A stretch of DNA of 64,000 nt from Rubrobacter_D sp963840835 (GCA_963840835.1 CAWJAM010000006.1:496001-560000), one strand, 5' to 3'. Positions 37,527 through 45,428 are shown, numbered from the stretch's first letter. A program made the numbers and translations. The notes: generated by a model from the letters alone, not told the origin.

Positions 37527-39227
37527 TCAAACCGCTCTCGCGCCGACCATGTTACCTTCATCGTCGGATATCCGCTCGAAGGCATTCCCTGACTCGTCCC
37601 TCACCCGGCTCACGGCCCGGCCCTCTTCATCCACGTACTCTTCCTCCACCGGCAGATCGTCGATGCTGCCGACCAGGTCTTCGCCTACTACCTCGCCGTT
37701 TTCGTCCAGGGTGGTCTCTATGATGTCCCCAAGCTCGTCCACCGTGTTCTGCACGATCTGGCCCGACCCGTCGCCGGACTCGGTAGTGCCTTCGGACGCC
37801 TGATCGGCCTGGCCCGCCGCTTCTTCGGCGTCCTGCGCTACCTCTTCGGCCTGATCCGTAACCTCCCCAGTAGCCTGGCCCGCGGCATCACCAGCGCCTT
37901 CACCAACATCTCGGGCCACTTCGCCCGCCTGTTGCGCGGCTTCTCCCGCACCTTCTCCTACCTGCTCTGTTGCCTCTCCGGCACTCTCGGCAGCCTGCCC
38001 CGCTCCTTCGCCTACCTCTCCGGCGGCCTGGCCGGCGCCTTCGCCAACCTGTTGGGTGGCTTGACCGGCGCCCTCTCCCACATCCTCTACCGCCGATTCG
38101 GCCCCGGAGCCCACATCCTCTACGGCCTCACCGGTGCTCTCTACCGCTTCACCGGCGCCAGAACCTACGTCCTCGACCGCGGATCCTGCGCCGGCGCCTA
38201 CATCTTCGACCGCCTCGCCGGTGCTTTCTACAGCCTCTCCCGCGCCTTCACCAACGTCCTCCACGGCCGACCCGGCACCAGAACCCACGTCTTCTACAGC
38301 AGAGCCTGCACCTTCACCTACGTCCTCGACCGCGGAACCCGCGCCCTCGCCGACGTCTTCGACGGCCGAACCGGCGCCTGACCCCACATCTTCAACTGCG
38401 GAGCCTGCCCCTTCACCCACATCTTCTACGGCAGAGCCGGCGCCTGAGCCAATGTCGGCGACGGCCTGGTTGGCTCCCTCGCCCACCAGGTCGCCCGTGC
38501 CTGAACCAATATCGGCGACCGCTTGATTGGCCCCTTCGCCGACCAACTGGCCGGCCCCTTCGCCGACGTCTTCGACAGCGGAGTTGACTCCTTCGCCCAC
38601 CAGCCGGCCTGCGCCTTCGCCAACGTCTTCGACGGCGGAGCCGACGCTCTCGACGAGCTTCTCGACGATCTGGGGGTTACGGTCTATGGTCGTAAGCACC
38701 CTGTCGATTATGGCGGTGACGTTGTCGAGCCTGACCTTGAGGAGGGCCTGGGCTTCGACGCCCTTTATCACCAGCTTGACCCGGCCGAGGTAGGCGTCGA
38801 CCCCGACCGACAGCTCGACGAGATCCAGCACCTTCGCGAAGAGGTTGACCTTCGCCCGCAGGTCGTTTAGCTCGAAGTTGATCTCATCTACCTTGACCAC
38901 GGGCACATCGAGCAGCACGTCGGGGATCTTGCCGTTCATCACGGCGTCGTCCTCGTCGTACTCTAGCGTGTAGTCTGCGTACACTTTCTCGGGGATCGTC
39001 TGATCGCCGGGTATGTTGCTCGCGAAGCGATACTCTTCGGCTTTCTGGACCGAGGTGCGGGGATCGTTCTTCCTGACGGGGGCGTTGTCTTTTATTTCCG
39101 CCAGCTCCTGGCGCATCTCCGCTTGTTCCTGTTCGGTCAGGTTCTCCTCGTACCGGTCGTCCTGCTGAGACTCGGGCGGCTGTTCTCCCTGCTGCGCCTG
39201 TTCAGTACCCGACCCCTCAGATGCCAT
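37527..39227 (-). CDS. 566-residue DILLD-domain LEA-like protein with the RHH-partner tail
   Basis: Probably the first gene of the cluster. Residues 1-95 are acidic and unstructured (EQAQQGEQPPESQQDDRYEEN...). Residues about 100-190 are the DILLD block (DVLLDVPVVKVDEINFELNDL...GVDAYLGRVKLVIKGVEAQALLKVRLDNVTAIIDRVL) shared with the 163-residue protein. Some 270 residues of GSGAGSAVEDVGEGA-type 11-mer repeats follow, then a charged QAEEVAQDAEEAAGQ part. The last about 75 residues (NTVDELGDIIETTLDENGEVVGEDLVGSIDDLPVEEEYVDEEGRAVSRVRDESGNAFER) match the tail of the RHH protein next to ParA. Likely a large scaffold. Confidence 0.8.
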   Translation of the reverse strand: MASEGSGTEQAQQGEQPPESQQDDRYEENLTEQEQAEMRQELAEIKDNAPVRKNDPRTSVQKAEEYRFASNIPGDQTIPEKVYADYTLEYDEDDAVMNGKIPDVLLDVPVVKVDEINFELNDLRAKVNLFAKVLDLVELSVGVDAYLGRVKLVIKGVEAQALLKVRLDNVTAIIDRVLTTIDRNPQIVEKLVESVGSAVEDVGEGAGRLVGEGVNSAVEDVGEGAGQLVGEGANQAVADIGSGTGDLVGEGANQAVADIGSGAGSAVEDVGEGAGSAVEDVGSGAGSAVEDVGEGAGSAVEDVGEGAGSAVEDVGSGAGSAVEDVGEGAGEAVESTGEAVEDVGAGAGSAVEDVGSGAGEAVESTGEAVEDVGSGAESAVEDVGEGAGQATQQVGEGAGQAAGEVGEGAGQAAESAGEATEQVGEGAGEAAQQAGEVARDVGEGAGDAAGQATGEVTDQAEEVAQDAEEAAGQADQASEGTTESGDGSGQIVQNTVDELGDIIETTLDENGEVVGEDLVGSIDDLPVEEEYVDEEGRAVSRVRDESGNAFERISDDEGNMVGARAV

Positions 39228-39383
39228 TCCTCGTATCTCCCCTAATGTCGAAGTGCTTTGTGATGTTACTAATATGCCACCATGCAGACCGTTGCAAACC
39301 TTACGAGTGATCCAACCTCCGGTCCATCAACGTAGTTATATGATTACTCACCAGTAGATTAGATACCGGCCGGCGGCCGGCGG

Positions 39384-40226
39384 TTACACGAACTTCTTGT
39401 ACACCCCTATATTAGAGGTGTCGCGGACGCCCAGGGCCTCTCTCAGTTCGCCAAGGCTGGCGCCCCTGCGCAGCAACCCGACGGCGAAGGTGTGGCGGAG
39501 GTTCATCGGGGAGACGCGCCACAACCCGACCTGGTCGCATCGCTTCCAGATGGCGTTCTGGAGTGTCTTGGAGGTCGTGACGGGCCTGGCCGCGCGGGCG
39601 ACGATGAGCTCAGGAGTCTCGTCGTGGCGCATCCCAAGGTAACGAAGAAGGTCCTCTACCGTCCCTTCGGAGAGGCGCCGGACGCGCGGGGCGAGGTGGG
39701 AGCCGGGACCGCCGAGGTGCGCCTGGGCTGCTTCGAGGTCGACGTCGCTCTTCAGGAGGGCCCGGATCTCGCTCACCGTTACCCCGGTGTCGAGCATGAG
39801 CCTTATGACGGCGGCGTCGCGGGCGTCATCGCGGGCGTTCAGCGGGAAGGAGAGGAGTTGATCCACCTCGTCTCTCTCCAGGAACACTATCTGCTGGTCG
39901 AGCGGCTGGTGCATCGGCTCTATGGGATCGAAGTCCACGCCGGCGTCCGTGGAGGTCCTGACCCAGTCGAGGAACCTCCTTACGGCAGCGTCCTTGCGGT
40001 AGACGGTAAAGCGCTTGCGGTTCTCCTGGAGGAGATGGTTGCGGAACTCCATCACGGTGCCGACGCCGACGCCCTCGATCTCGGTCACGTCACGCCCCTG
40101 GAGGAAATCCGAGAACCCGCGCAAGTCGGCCACGTAGAACTCGGCCGTGCGCGGGCTCGTTCCAGGGTCCTCCGAGAGGTGGGCCTCGAAGGCCGAGATC
40201 AGGTCGTCTATCCTCACGCCAACCAT
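39384..40226 (-). CDS. Tyrosine-recombinase-fold protein with degenerate active site
   Basis: Start at ATG 40226 (280 residues); the longer frame overlaps the divergent sortase gene and is rejected. Residues 8-95 form a SAM-like N-terminal core-binding domain, and 115-280 the integrase catalytic fold. Arg I in 'TGLRxSE' is Thr150 here (TGVTVSEIRALL), the His of 'HxLR' is Met241 (MNLRHTFA), and the 'LGH' box is LGVRD; Arg244 and Tyr276 (GVYKKFV) remain. Most of the catalytic pentad is thus missing, so it may bind DNA without recombining it. It is divergent, 40 bp from the sortase gene. Confidence 0.8.
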   Translation of the reverse strand: MVGVRIDDLISAFEAHLSEDPGTSPRTAEFYVADLRGFSDFLQGRDVTEIEGVGVGTVMEFRNHLLQENRKRFTVYRKDAAVRRFLDWVRTSTDAGVDFDPIEPMHQPLDQQIVFLERDEVDQLLSFPLNARDDARDAAVIRLMLDTGVTVSEIRALLKSDVDLEAAQAHLGGPGSHLAPRVRRLSEGTVEDLLRYLGMRHDETPELIVARAARPVTTSKTLQNAIWKRCDQVGLWRVSPMNLRHTFAVGLLRRGASLGELREALGVRDTSNIGVYKKFV

Positions 40227-40266
40227 TCTAACGGCAAATCGGTGCCGCTTGATATACTCCCGGCGG

Positions 40267-40921
40267 GTGATCGATACTCTGAAAGCGTCGGTCTTGCTGG
40301 TCTCGCTGGCGGTCGTGCTCGGCCTTCTGGCCCTCCCCGTCGTGCCCGAGAGGGAGACGGCGTCGGCGCAGCTCGAGACGACCACGCTCGAGGCTACGAC
40401 CCAGAACGCGGGCACGCTGCTCGGGGAGAACTCATCAACCCTCAACCCTCCAGAGGAAGCTCCGTCCTCTCCCTCGGACATCTCTTCGGAAGGGGAAGAC
40501 GTATCTGCGGGGATGAAGATCACGGTTCCCAGGCTGGGCCTGAGAGACGTGGCCGTGCCGACGGGCACCAGGCAGGCCGAGCTCGACAGGGAGGGAATAC
40601 TCCGCCTGCGCGGCAGCGGCCTGCCCTGGATGGCCGGCTCGAACACGTTCGTCGCCGGGCACGCCCTCGGCTTCCCCCAAACTAGGGTGCCTTACGCCTT
40701 CTACAAGCTCGACAAGATGCAGCCCGGGGATGAGATATTTATCGAGGACAAGGGGGGCCAAGAACTACACATTCAGGGTCTACGACCTCATGACCGTCGA
40801 GCCCGGCGACTTCTGGGTGACCTACCCGGTAGAAGGCAAGACCGTCATCTCGCTCCAGAGCTGCACCCCCATCCCGACCTTCGAACACCGCCTGGTCGTA
40901 CGCGGCGAACTGGTTTCTTAG
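40267..40921 (+). CDS. Class E/F-like sortase, frameshifted in a G6 run
   Basis: GTG start (VIDTLKASVLLVSLAVVLGLLALPVV) giving a membrane anchor and then a Ser/Glu-rich linker. The catalytic domain has AGSNTFVAGHALGFP (active His). At G40752-40757 (six Gs in ACAAGGGGGGCC) the frame breaks; in the next frame the protein continues AKNYTFRVYDLMTVEPGDFWVTYPVEGKTVISLQSC (active Cys), then TPIPTFEHRLVVRGELV (active Arg) and a stop at 40921. With five Gs the sortase is whole. A substrate with an LPDTG motif lies at 60289-61167. Confidence 0.8.
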
Positions 40922-41017
40922 CTGGTCAGCATTTCAGCTTTTCGTTCTTGCTGACTGGCTGACAAGCTGAAATGCTGACCAGCGCGCGGTGAGGAAGGCA
41001 AGCCTTCCTCACCGCGC
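40922..41017. repeat. Composite 'GCATTTCAGC' element with a 16-bp hairpin
   Basis: GCTGGTCAGCATTTCAGC and the inverted GCTGAAATGCTGACCAGC flank TTTTCGTTCTTG; the right arm runs into a perfect hairpin GCGCGGTGAGGAAGGC-AA-GCCTTCCTCACCGCGC (40984-41017). The hairpin overlaps the last codons of the dnaJ-like gene, so it can terminate both converging transcripts. Confidence 0.75.
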
Positions 41018-41497
41018 TAAGTGGCGTTCGATGGCGTCGTGGGCGGCGTTGATCTCCGCGGTGACGCGCTCGGCGCGGACGCGTTTGTCGGGGTCGGAGA
41101 AACGGTCGGGATGGAAGCGCTTGACCAGCTCCCTGCGTTTCTTGTCCGCCTCTTGAATGGGTGCGCCGGGGGCCAGGCCCAGCCTGTTGTAGGCGGCGAG
41201 GACGCCAGACGGGTAGCCTAGCGGGGTAAAGGTGGTTGCCGCGGACCGCCACGCGGAGGCCCTGTCCCGCGGGCGGGTGCCTGCCTCGCTGGGTCCCACG
41301 GACTCCTCTTCGGCGATGCGCCTTTCCTCCGCCCTCCGCCACTCCTCGGAGGCGCCCCTCCAGGCCGCCTCGAAGGCCCCTCTGAGAGCCTCGCTGCGCA
41401 CGCGGCTGCGTACCAGCCTCTCGCGGAAGCGCTCATCTTCCTGCAGGCTAGAGACGAAACCCTGGGCGAGGCGCCCCAGACGGCGCGGGATGCTCAC
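41009..41497 (-). CDS. J-domain (DnaJ-like) protein
   Basis: A 162-residue protein whose C-terminal 65 residues are a J domain (YNRLGLAPGAPIQEADKKRRELVKRFHPDRFSDPDKRVRAERVTAEINAAHDAIE) with the essential HPD. The first 95 residues are helical and charged (FVSSLQEDERFRERLVRSRVRSEALRGAFEAAW). Putting the J domain last is unusual. It is the fourth gene of an operon led by a PspA-like gene, overlapping its neighbour by 4 bp, so it probably brings DnaK to that system. Confidence 0.85.
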   Translation of the reverse strand: MSIPRRLGRLAQGFVSSLQEDERFRERLVRSRVRSEALRGAFEAAWRGASEEWRRAEERRIAEEESVGPSEAGTRPRDRASAWRSAATTFTPLGYPSGVLAAYNRLGLAPGAPIQEADKKRRELVKRFHPDRFSDPDKRVRAERVTAEINAAHDAIERHLAR

Positions 41498-42144
41498 TGG
41501 TCCTTTTTGTCCCCGGTCTCCCAGTAATCCTCAGAGTCGGAGAGCGGGCCGGGACGGCGGAGGACCCTGGTCTCGTCTCCCTCCTCCTCGACGCCCTCCA
41601 AAACCTGCGTCTCTTCGCCCGCAGAGTCGGCGGGCTCCTCCTCCTGTGGCAGGCCGAAGAAATCGCGCACCAGGTCTATATTGTCGAGGCCTGTCTCGGC
41701 GGCCTGGATCTTCCTCTCCTCCTCGGAGACGCCGAAGTTCCTGGCTTCGCGCGCCTTGCGGATCTCGTCTTCGAGGTTCCTGATGACCTCTTCCGTCTCG
41801 TCCTTGAGCTGCTGGATGCGGCCCTCACTGAGGTCTATCTCGGAGTTCAGCCTCGACTCCCTGGCCCTTGTGGAGGACTCGAGTTCGGCGATGTCTATAC
41901 CCGCGGCCTCAAGCGTCCCCCGCACGATGCGCACGGCGGAGAGCCGCGGCACCTCGGGCGGGAGGTTCCTGATGACCTCGGCGGCCCGCTCGACGGTGAA
42001 GCCGTGCGCCGCGCCCTCCTGCGCTTCCATCCCCGACGTACCAACCTCCTCGGCTGAGTAGATAGCGGTCCCCTCGTCCTCCGTGCTCCCCGCGAACACT
42101 CTGGAGAAGAAGCTCTGCCGCGTGGTGCCGTGATCCTCGTTCAT
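41494..42144 (-). CDS. Coiled-coil acidic protein of the PspA operon
   Basis: A 216-residue protein with a disordered acidic start, a helical domain (TVERAAEVIRNLPPEVPRLSAVRIVRGTLEAAGIDIAELE), a long coiled coil (STRARESRLNSEIDLSEGRIQQLKDETEEVIRNLEDEIRKAREARNF) and an acidic Glu/Asp-rich tail. Start and stop overlap both neighbours by 4 bp. I know of no assigned function; the coiled coil suggests it is a partner of PspA. Confidence 0.75.
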   Translation of the reverse strand: MNEDHGTTRQSFFSRVFAGSTEDEGTAIYSAEEVGTSGMEAQEGAAHGFTVERAAEVIRNLPPEVPRLSAVRIVRGTLEAAGIDIAELESSTRARESRLNSEIDLSEGRIQQLKDETEEVIRNLEDEIRKAREARNFGVSEEERKIQAAETGLDNIDLVRDFFGLPQEEEPADSAGEETQVLEGVEEEGDETRVLRRPGPLSDSEDYWETGDKKDQ

Positions 42145-42944
42145 CTCGTCGGTATCCTTTCCGTAGCGGGTAGGGTCTCGACGCGCCGCGTCACCTCGTC
42201 CAGCCCGCGCCGAAAGTACGCGATCCGCTCTTTGAGCCGCGCGAGACCGGGGTCCTGAGGCCCCGAGATGAGGCTGTCGTCCAGGGCCAGAAGCTCTCCA
42301 CGCAGGTTGCCAAGCAGGCTCTCGGCGCTCTCTAGCTGGGCGTTGATCATGCTGATGCCGCCGAGCACGTCAGCGTAGCCCTCGAGCTCGCCGCGACGCC
42401 CCTGAAGCGCGCTCTCGAACGGCGCCCGCATGGGCGAATCGGACTCCAGTCGCGCGAGATCCTTCTGCAGTTCCTTTATGCGTTTGGAGATGGAACGCCG
42501 GTCCACGCTCTCCAGATGCCGCCTGAGCGCGCCCCTCCGGCGCGCCAGCCGCGCCGCGTCCTCTACCTCGCCGACGATGGTGAAGATGTCCTCGTCCAGA
42601 AGCGGCCTGCACTCGTCTGGCAGAAGCTCCCAACTCTCCAAGAGCCCGTCCTGCAACGCCACGAGCCGCTTCATCTGCGACGCCGCTATGCGGTCCTCCC
42701 TCGCCACCCGGACGAGCTCCCCCCTGTTGTGCCGCACCCGACTCAAGAGCTCCCTGCGCGCGTTCTCGCGCCTGTCTAGCAACCTCCGGCCCGAGAATAG
42801 CGCCGCGATCCCAAGCGGGACCGCCAAGAGCCAGGCGTCAGTCGTGGCAACCACGGCTCCCAGTCCCGCGAAAGTTCCGAAAGGCGCCAGGCGAACCATC
42901 ATCCGCCGCGAGAGATTTCGTTTCCTTACGGCCAGGCTACCCAC
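42141..42944 (-). CDS. Membrane-anchored coiled-coil protein of the PspA operon
   Basis: A 267-residue protein with a basic start, a hydrophobic hairpin (MVRLAPFGTFAGLGAVVATTDAWLLAVPLGIAALF) of probably two membrane segments, then long cytoplasmic helices (NARRELLSRVRHNRGELVRVAREDRI, SKRIKELQKDLARLESD). It overlaps the PspA-like gene by 8 bp and the next gene by 4 bp. It could be the membrane docking site of the PspA-like protein, in the role PspB/PspC play elsewhere; there is no sequence match to those. Confidence 0.75.
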   Translation of the reverse strand: MGSLAVRKRNLSRRMMVRLAPFGTFAGLGAVVATTDAWLLAVPLGIAALFSGRRLLDRRENARRELLSRVRHNRGELVRVAREDRIAASQMKRLVALQDGLLESWELLPDECRPLLDEDIFTIVGEVEDAARLARRRGALRRHLESVDRRSISKRIKELQKDLARLESDSPMRAPFESALQGRRGELEGYADVLGGISMINAQLESAESLLGNLRGELLALDDSLISGPQDPGLARLKERIAYFRRGLDEVTRRVETLPATERIPTR

Positions 42945-43686
42945 GCGGGCCCTCCTCGGTCTCTTCGGCCTGGGGCTCGGCCGTCCCCTCGGTCGGGGCG
43001 GCTTCGATCTTCTCTGGCTCGCGCAGGCCCATCTCGATCTCCATCATCTCGAGCTCATGCTCGGCGTCTAGTCGTTTGATGTCGATCTCGGCCGCCACTA
43101 TCTGTCGCTCGGTCTCGCTCGTGCCGAGCTCGCCGATGGCCTCTGCCTCGTAGGAGGACTGGCGGATCGACTGCCGCGCCTTCTCCAGGTCGCGCGAGGA
43201 GTCGGAGAGGGAGATGTTGGAGCGGGCCTCGTTGGCGGTCCTCAAGGCGCGGGAGCGCTGGTGCTCCTCCATGAGCGCGGCCCGCTCGCGCACCACGTCG
43301 TTGTAGCGACGCTCCTGATCCCGGAACGCCTGCTCCAGCTCCTGAGAGTTCTTGCGGGCCTCTTCGAGGCGCGCCTCGATGTCGGCGAGGCTACTCTGGG
43401 CCTCCTGCTTCTGCTGGACGACCTCGATCGCGGCCTCCCTCTGCCCCCTGCCCGCGAGCTCACGGGCCTGGCGTTCCTTGACGGCCAGGGTCTTCTGCTT
43501 CGTCACCGCGTCGTTGGAGAGCATCTTCTCGTAGGCCATCGTGCGAGCCGCCGCAACCTGCAGCTTCTTCAGGTTCTCGAGCTCGTCCTGGACGGCATTC
43601 TCTAGCAAAATCTCCGGGTTGCGCCGCTCGACCCCGGAGAGAAACCTCCCGAAGAACCCGCGAATAGCCCTCGTGAATCTTCCCAT
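42937..43686 (-). CDS. PspA/IM30-family protein
   Basis: Start at ATG 43686 (249 residues). The N-terminal amphipathic helix MGRFTRAIRGFFGRFLSGVERRNPEILLENAVQDELENLKKLQVAAARTMA and the long coiled coil (KQKTLAVKERQARELAGRGQREAAIEVVQQKQEAQ, then SLADIEARLEEARKNSQELEQAF) match the PspA/Vipp1 family, ESCRT-III relatives that bind stressed membranes. The C-terminus adds an acidic Glu/Pro-rich tail. It is the first gene of a four-gene operon ending in a DnaJ-like protein. Confidence 0.85.
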   Translation of the reverse strand: MGRFTRAIRGFFGRFLSGVERRNPEILLENAVQDELENLKKLQVAAARTMAYEKMLSNDAVTKQKTLAVKERQARELAGRGQREAAIEVVQQKQEAQSSLADIEARLEEARKNSQELEQAFRDQERRYNDVVRERAALMEEHQRSRALRTANEARSNISLSDSSRDLEKARQSIRQSSYEAEAIGELGTSETERQIVAAEIDIKRLDAEHELEMMEIEMGLREPEKIEAAPTEGTAEPQAEETEEGPRG

Positions 43687-43741
43687 CTGCGCCGTCCACC
43701 CCCGGCAATCGCCGTGCCTGTAAAGTACGCCATCGATTATA

Positions 43742-44135
43742 TCATCGGTACGTGAAACCTCCTCCGGAAGTTTCAGCACGCTCCGGCCTGCGGCCTCCGC
43801 TTGTCAGCACGCTTCGCTCGTCAGCACGCATCGGGCTAGCGCCCTCGCTTGTCAGCAACGCTTCGAGCCTTCGGCTCTCGCTTTCAGCTTTTTGGTTCAG
43901 GCCACGCTCTGCGGCGCACGACGAACCGCTGCCCAAGGCGGCAGGGTTCGATGCTCGTAGCGACGCCCCAAGACAACTTCCTGACAAGGCGCCTAAGGCG
44001 AAGCCGAGGGCGCCGTGCCGACAAGCGAGGGCGCTAGCCCGATGCGTGCTGACGAGCGGAGGCGAAGCCGGAGCGTGCTGACAAGCGGAGGCCGCAGGCC
44101 GGAGCGTGCTGGCGTCAGCCGTAGCGTGCGGCACG
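43742..44135. repeat. Dense inverted 'CTTGTCAGCACGCTTCG' repeat region
   Basis: The left part holds tandem GCTTGTCAGCACGC and CTCGTCAGCACGCATCGGG units in forward orientation (43797-43890); the right part carries the inverted units CGTGCTGACAAGCGGAGG and GCGTGCTGACGAGC (44040-44110). The arms could fold into one very large hairpin. No gene lies between. The same family is at 45428 and 55082. Confidence 0.75.
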
Positions 44136-45089
44136 TGCTGCTGGAGCACGTGCCAAGACTATGGCGCTAGATGACTCGACCTCGAAGGCTGCTTCGAGGG
44201 CGCGTCCGGCGGAGATGAGGAGGTCATTGGCGGAGCGGGCGTCGCGGGGGTAGATGGCCGCCCCCGCCCTGGTGTCACGCGCACCAAGGGAACTCGCGGC
44301 GGCAAGGGCACGCCGGGCGGCGCTCTCCACCCCGCCGTCGTCAAGCCCGCCGATAACGACCCCGAAGAGGTTGCCCTCCCCGAGCAGCACGGGCTCCCCG
44401 ATACGCGACCCTATCCTCTCGAGTAGGACATCCATGTCCTCCATGTCCGCGCCGGGGTCGACCAGGATCACGGCGACGGGGACGCCCTTGCGCGCAGCGA
44501 GCTGCTCCTCGACCCGCTCCAGCAGCACGGACCCGTCGTCCGTCGCGTAGTCCTCCGCCAGGGCGGCAGGGAGTACGCTCCCGGCCACGTAGATAGAGAA
44601 CAAGCCCACGAGGCCCGCGGCGGCGAGCCTGTAGAAGACGAGCGAGGCGATCTCCTGCCCCGTTCCTTCCTCGAGAAGGCCAGGCAGCATCGCCAGGGCG
44701 TAGCAGAAGAGCACGGCGGCGAGGACCGCGAGCACCACCCGCCACGACCCGTGCAGCGCAGGGGCCAGAAGCAGCGGGAAGAACATGACGTAGAGCTCGC
44801 TCGATACGCCACCTGAGAAGAAGACCATCATGGCGATTACGGCCGCGTACACAGCGTAGACCGAGCCGCACATGCCGGCGGTGAACTGCTCAGCGGGCAG
44901 CAACGGAATTACGACTGCGGCCGTGATCATACCGATTGCGGAGACCAGATAGAGCAGGATGTAGGAGACGGCCGGCTCGTAGGCGTCGGTGTGCACGAGC
45001 ACGAGCGAGGCCACCATCAGGGTTAGGAGCAGGAACGAGATAGCCTTCGAGCTCCGGGCGTTTCGTTCGAGATCCGTTCTTCCGCCCAC
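44115..45089 (-). CDS. Membrane protein with a degenerate GGDEF-like domain
   Basis: GTG start at 45089, 324 residues. About six membrane segments occupy residues 15-180 (AISFLLLTLMVASLVLVHTD ... LAAAGLVGLFSIYVAGSVLP). The cytoplasmic part (VAVILVDPGADMEDMDVLLERIGSRIGEPVLLGEGNLFGVVIGGLDDGGVESAARRALAAASSLGARDTRAGAAIYPRDARSANDLLISAGRAL) follows the outline of a GGDEF domain, but the GGDEF box itself is not present (GEGNLFGVVI), so cyclase activity is unlikely. It may bind nucleotide or act as a receptor. Confidence 0.75.
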   Translation of the reverse strand: MGGRTDLERNARSSKAISFLLLTLMVASLVLVHTDAYEPAVSYILLYLVSAIGMITAAVVIPLLPAEQFTAGMCGSVYAVYAAVIAMMVFFSGGVSSELYVMFFPLLLAPALHGSWRVVLAVLAAVLFCYALAMLPGLLEEGTGQEIASLVFYRLAAAGLVGLFSIYVAGSVLPAALAEDYATDDGSVLLERVEEQLAARKGVPVAVILVDPGADMEDMDVLLERIGSRIGEPVLLGEGNLFGVVIGGLDDGGVESAARRALAAASSLGARDTRAGAAIYPRDARSANDLLISAGRALEAAFEVESSSAIVLARAPAARAARYG

Positions 45090-45143
45090 GCCAAAGTATC
45101 ATACGCCCATGAGCCCATGCCCGCCACCGGAGGACTAACAACC

Positions 45144-45428
45144 ATGGACGAACCGAACAACCCCTACACGCAGTTGGAGGGCTACAGAGTCAGGGACGCT
45201 TCGGGTGAGGAAGTCGGGGAGATCGAAGACACCGTCTACGACGCCCCGAGCGATGTGCTGAAGTACGTCGTCGTCAGGGCGCGTCCCATCCCCGCCGAGC
45301 GGATAGAGGTACACGTCGAGGAGCAGACCATCTCGGTCCCCTACGAGGCGGCAACCATAGAGTCGGCGCCGGAGATGAAGGAAACCTCGGGAGCCTTCGA
45401 CGACGCCGTTCGCGAGCATTACGGGTAG
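45144..45428 (+). CDS. PRC-barrel domain protein
   Basis: ATG at 45144 with GGAGGAC upstream; 94 residues. NPYTQLEGYRVRDASGEEVGEIEDTVYDAPSDVLKYVVVRAR is a PRC-barrel, a small beta barrel known from RimM and photosynthetic reaction centre H subunits, and ERIEVHVEEQTISVPYEAATIESAP completes it. Small free-standing PRC-barrel proteins are frequent in actinobacteria near stress genes. The ligand is unknown. Confidence 0.85.
   Translation: MDEPNNPYTQLEGYRVRDASGEEVGEIEDTVYDAPSDVLKYVVVRARPIPAERIEVHVEEQTISVPYEAATIESAPEMKETSGAFDDAVREHYG

Noticed and set aside
38000..38660. CRISPR array
   Set aside because: The DNA repeats are in-frame codon repeats of a protein, without unique spacers of constant length; no cas gene is in the window.
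26315..39227. Gas-vesicle or bacterial microcompartment cluster
   Set aside because: No GvpA-like protein and no BMC shell domain is present; only the general idea of a positioned protein assembly is retained.
39384..40226. Integrase of a genomic island carrying the LEA cluster
   Set aside because: Catalytic residues are missing, no tRNA borders it and I see no att-like direct repeats.
43742..44135. CRISPR array or tRNA/rRNA cluster
   Set aside because: Units face each other, vary in length and contain no unique spacers; no RNA gene folds there.
44115..45089. Active diguanylate cyclase
   Set aside because: The GGDEF box is absent; only the outline of the fold remains.
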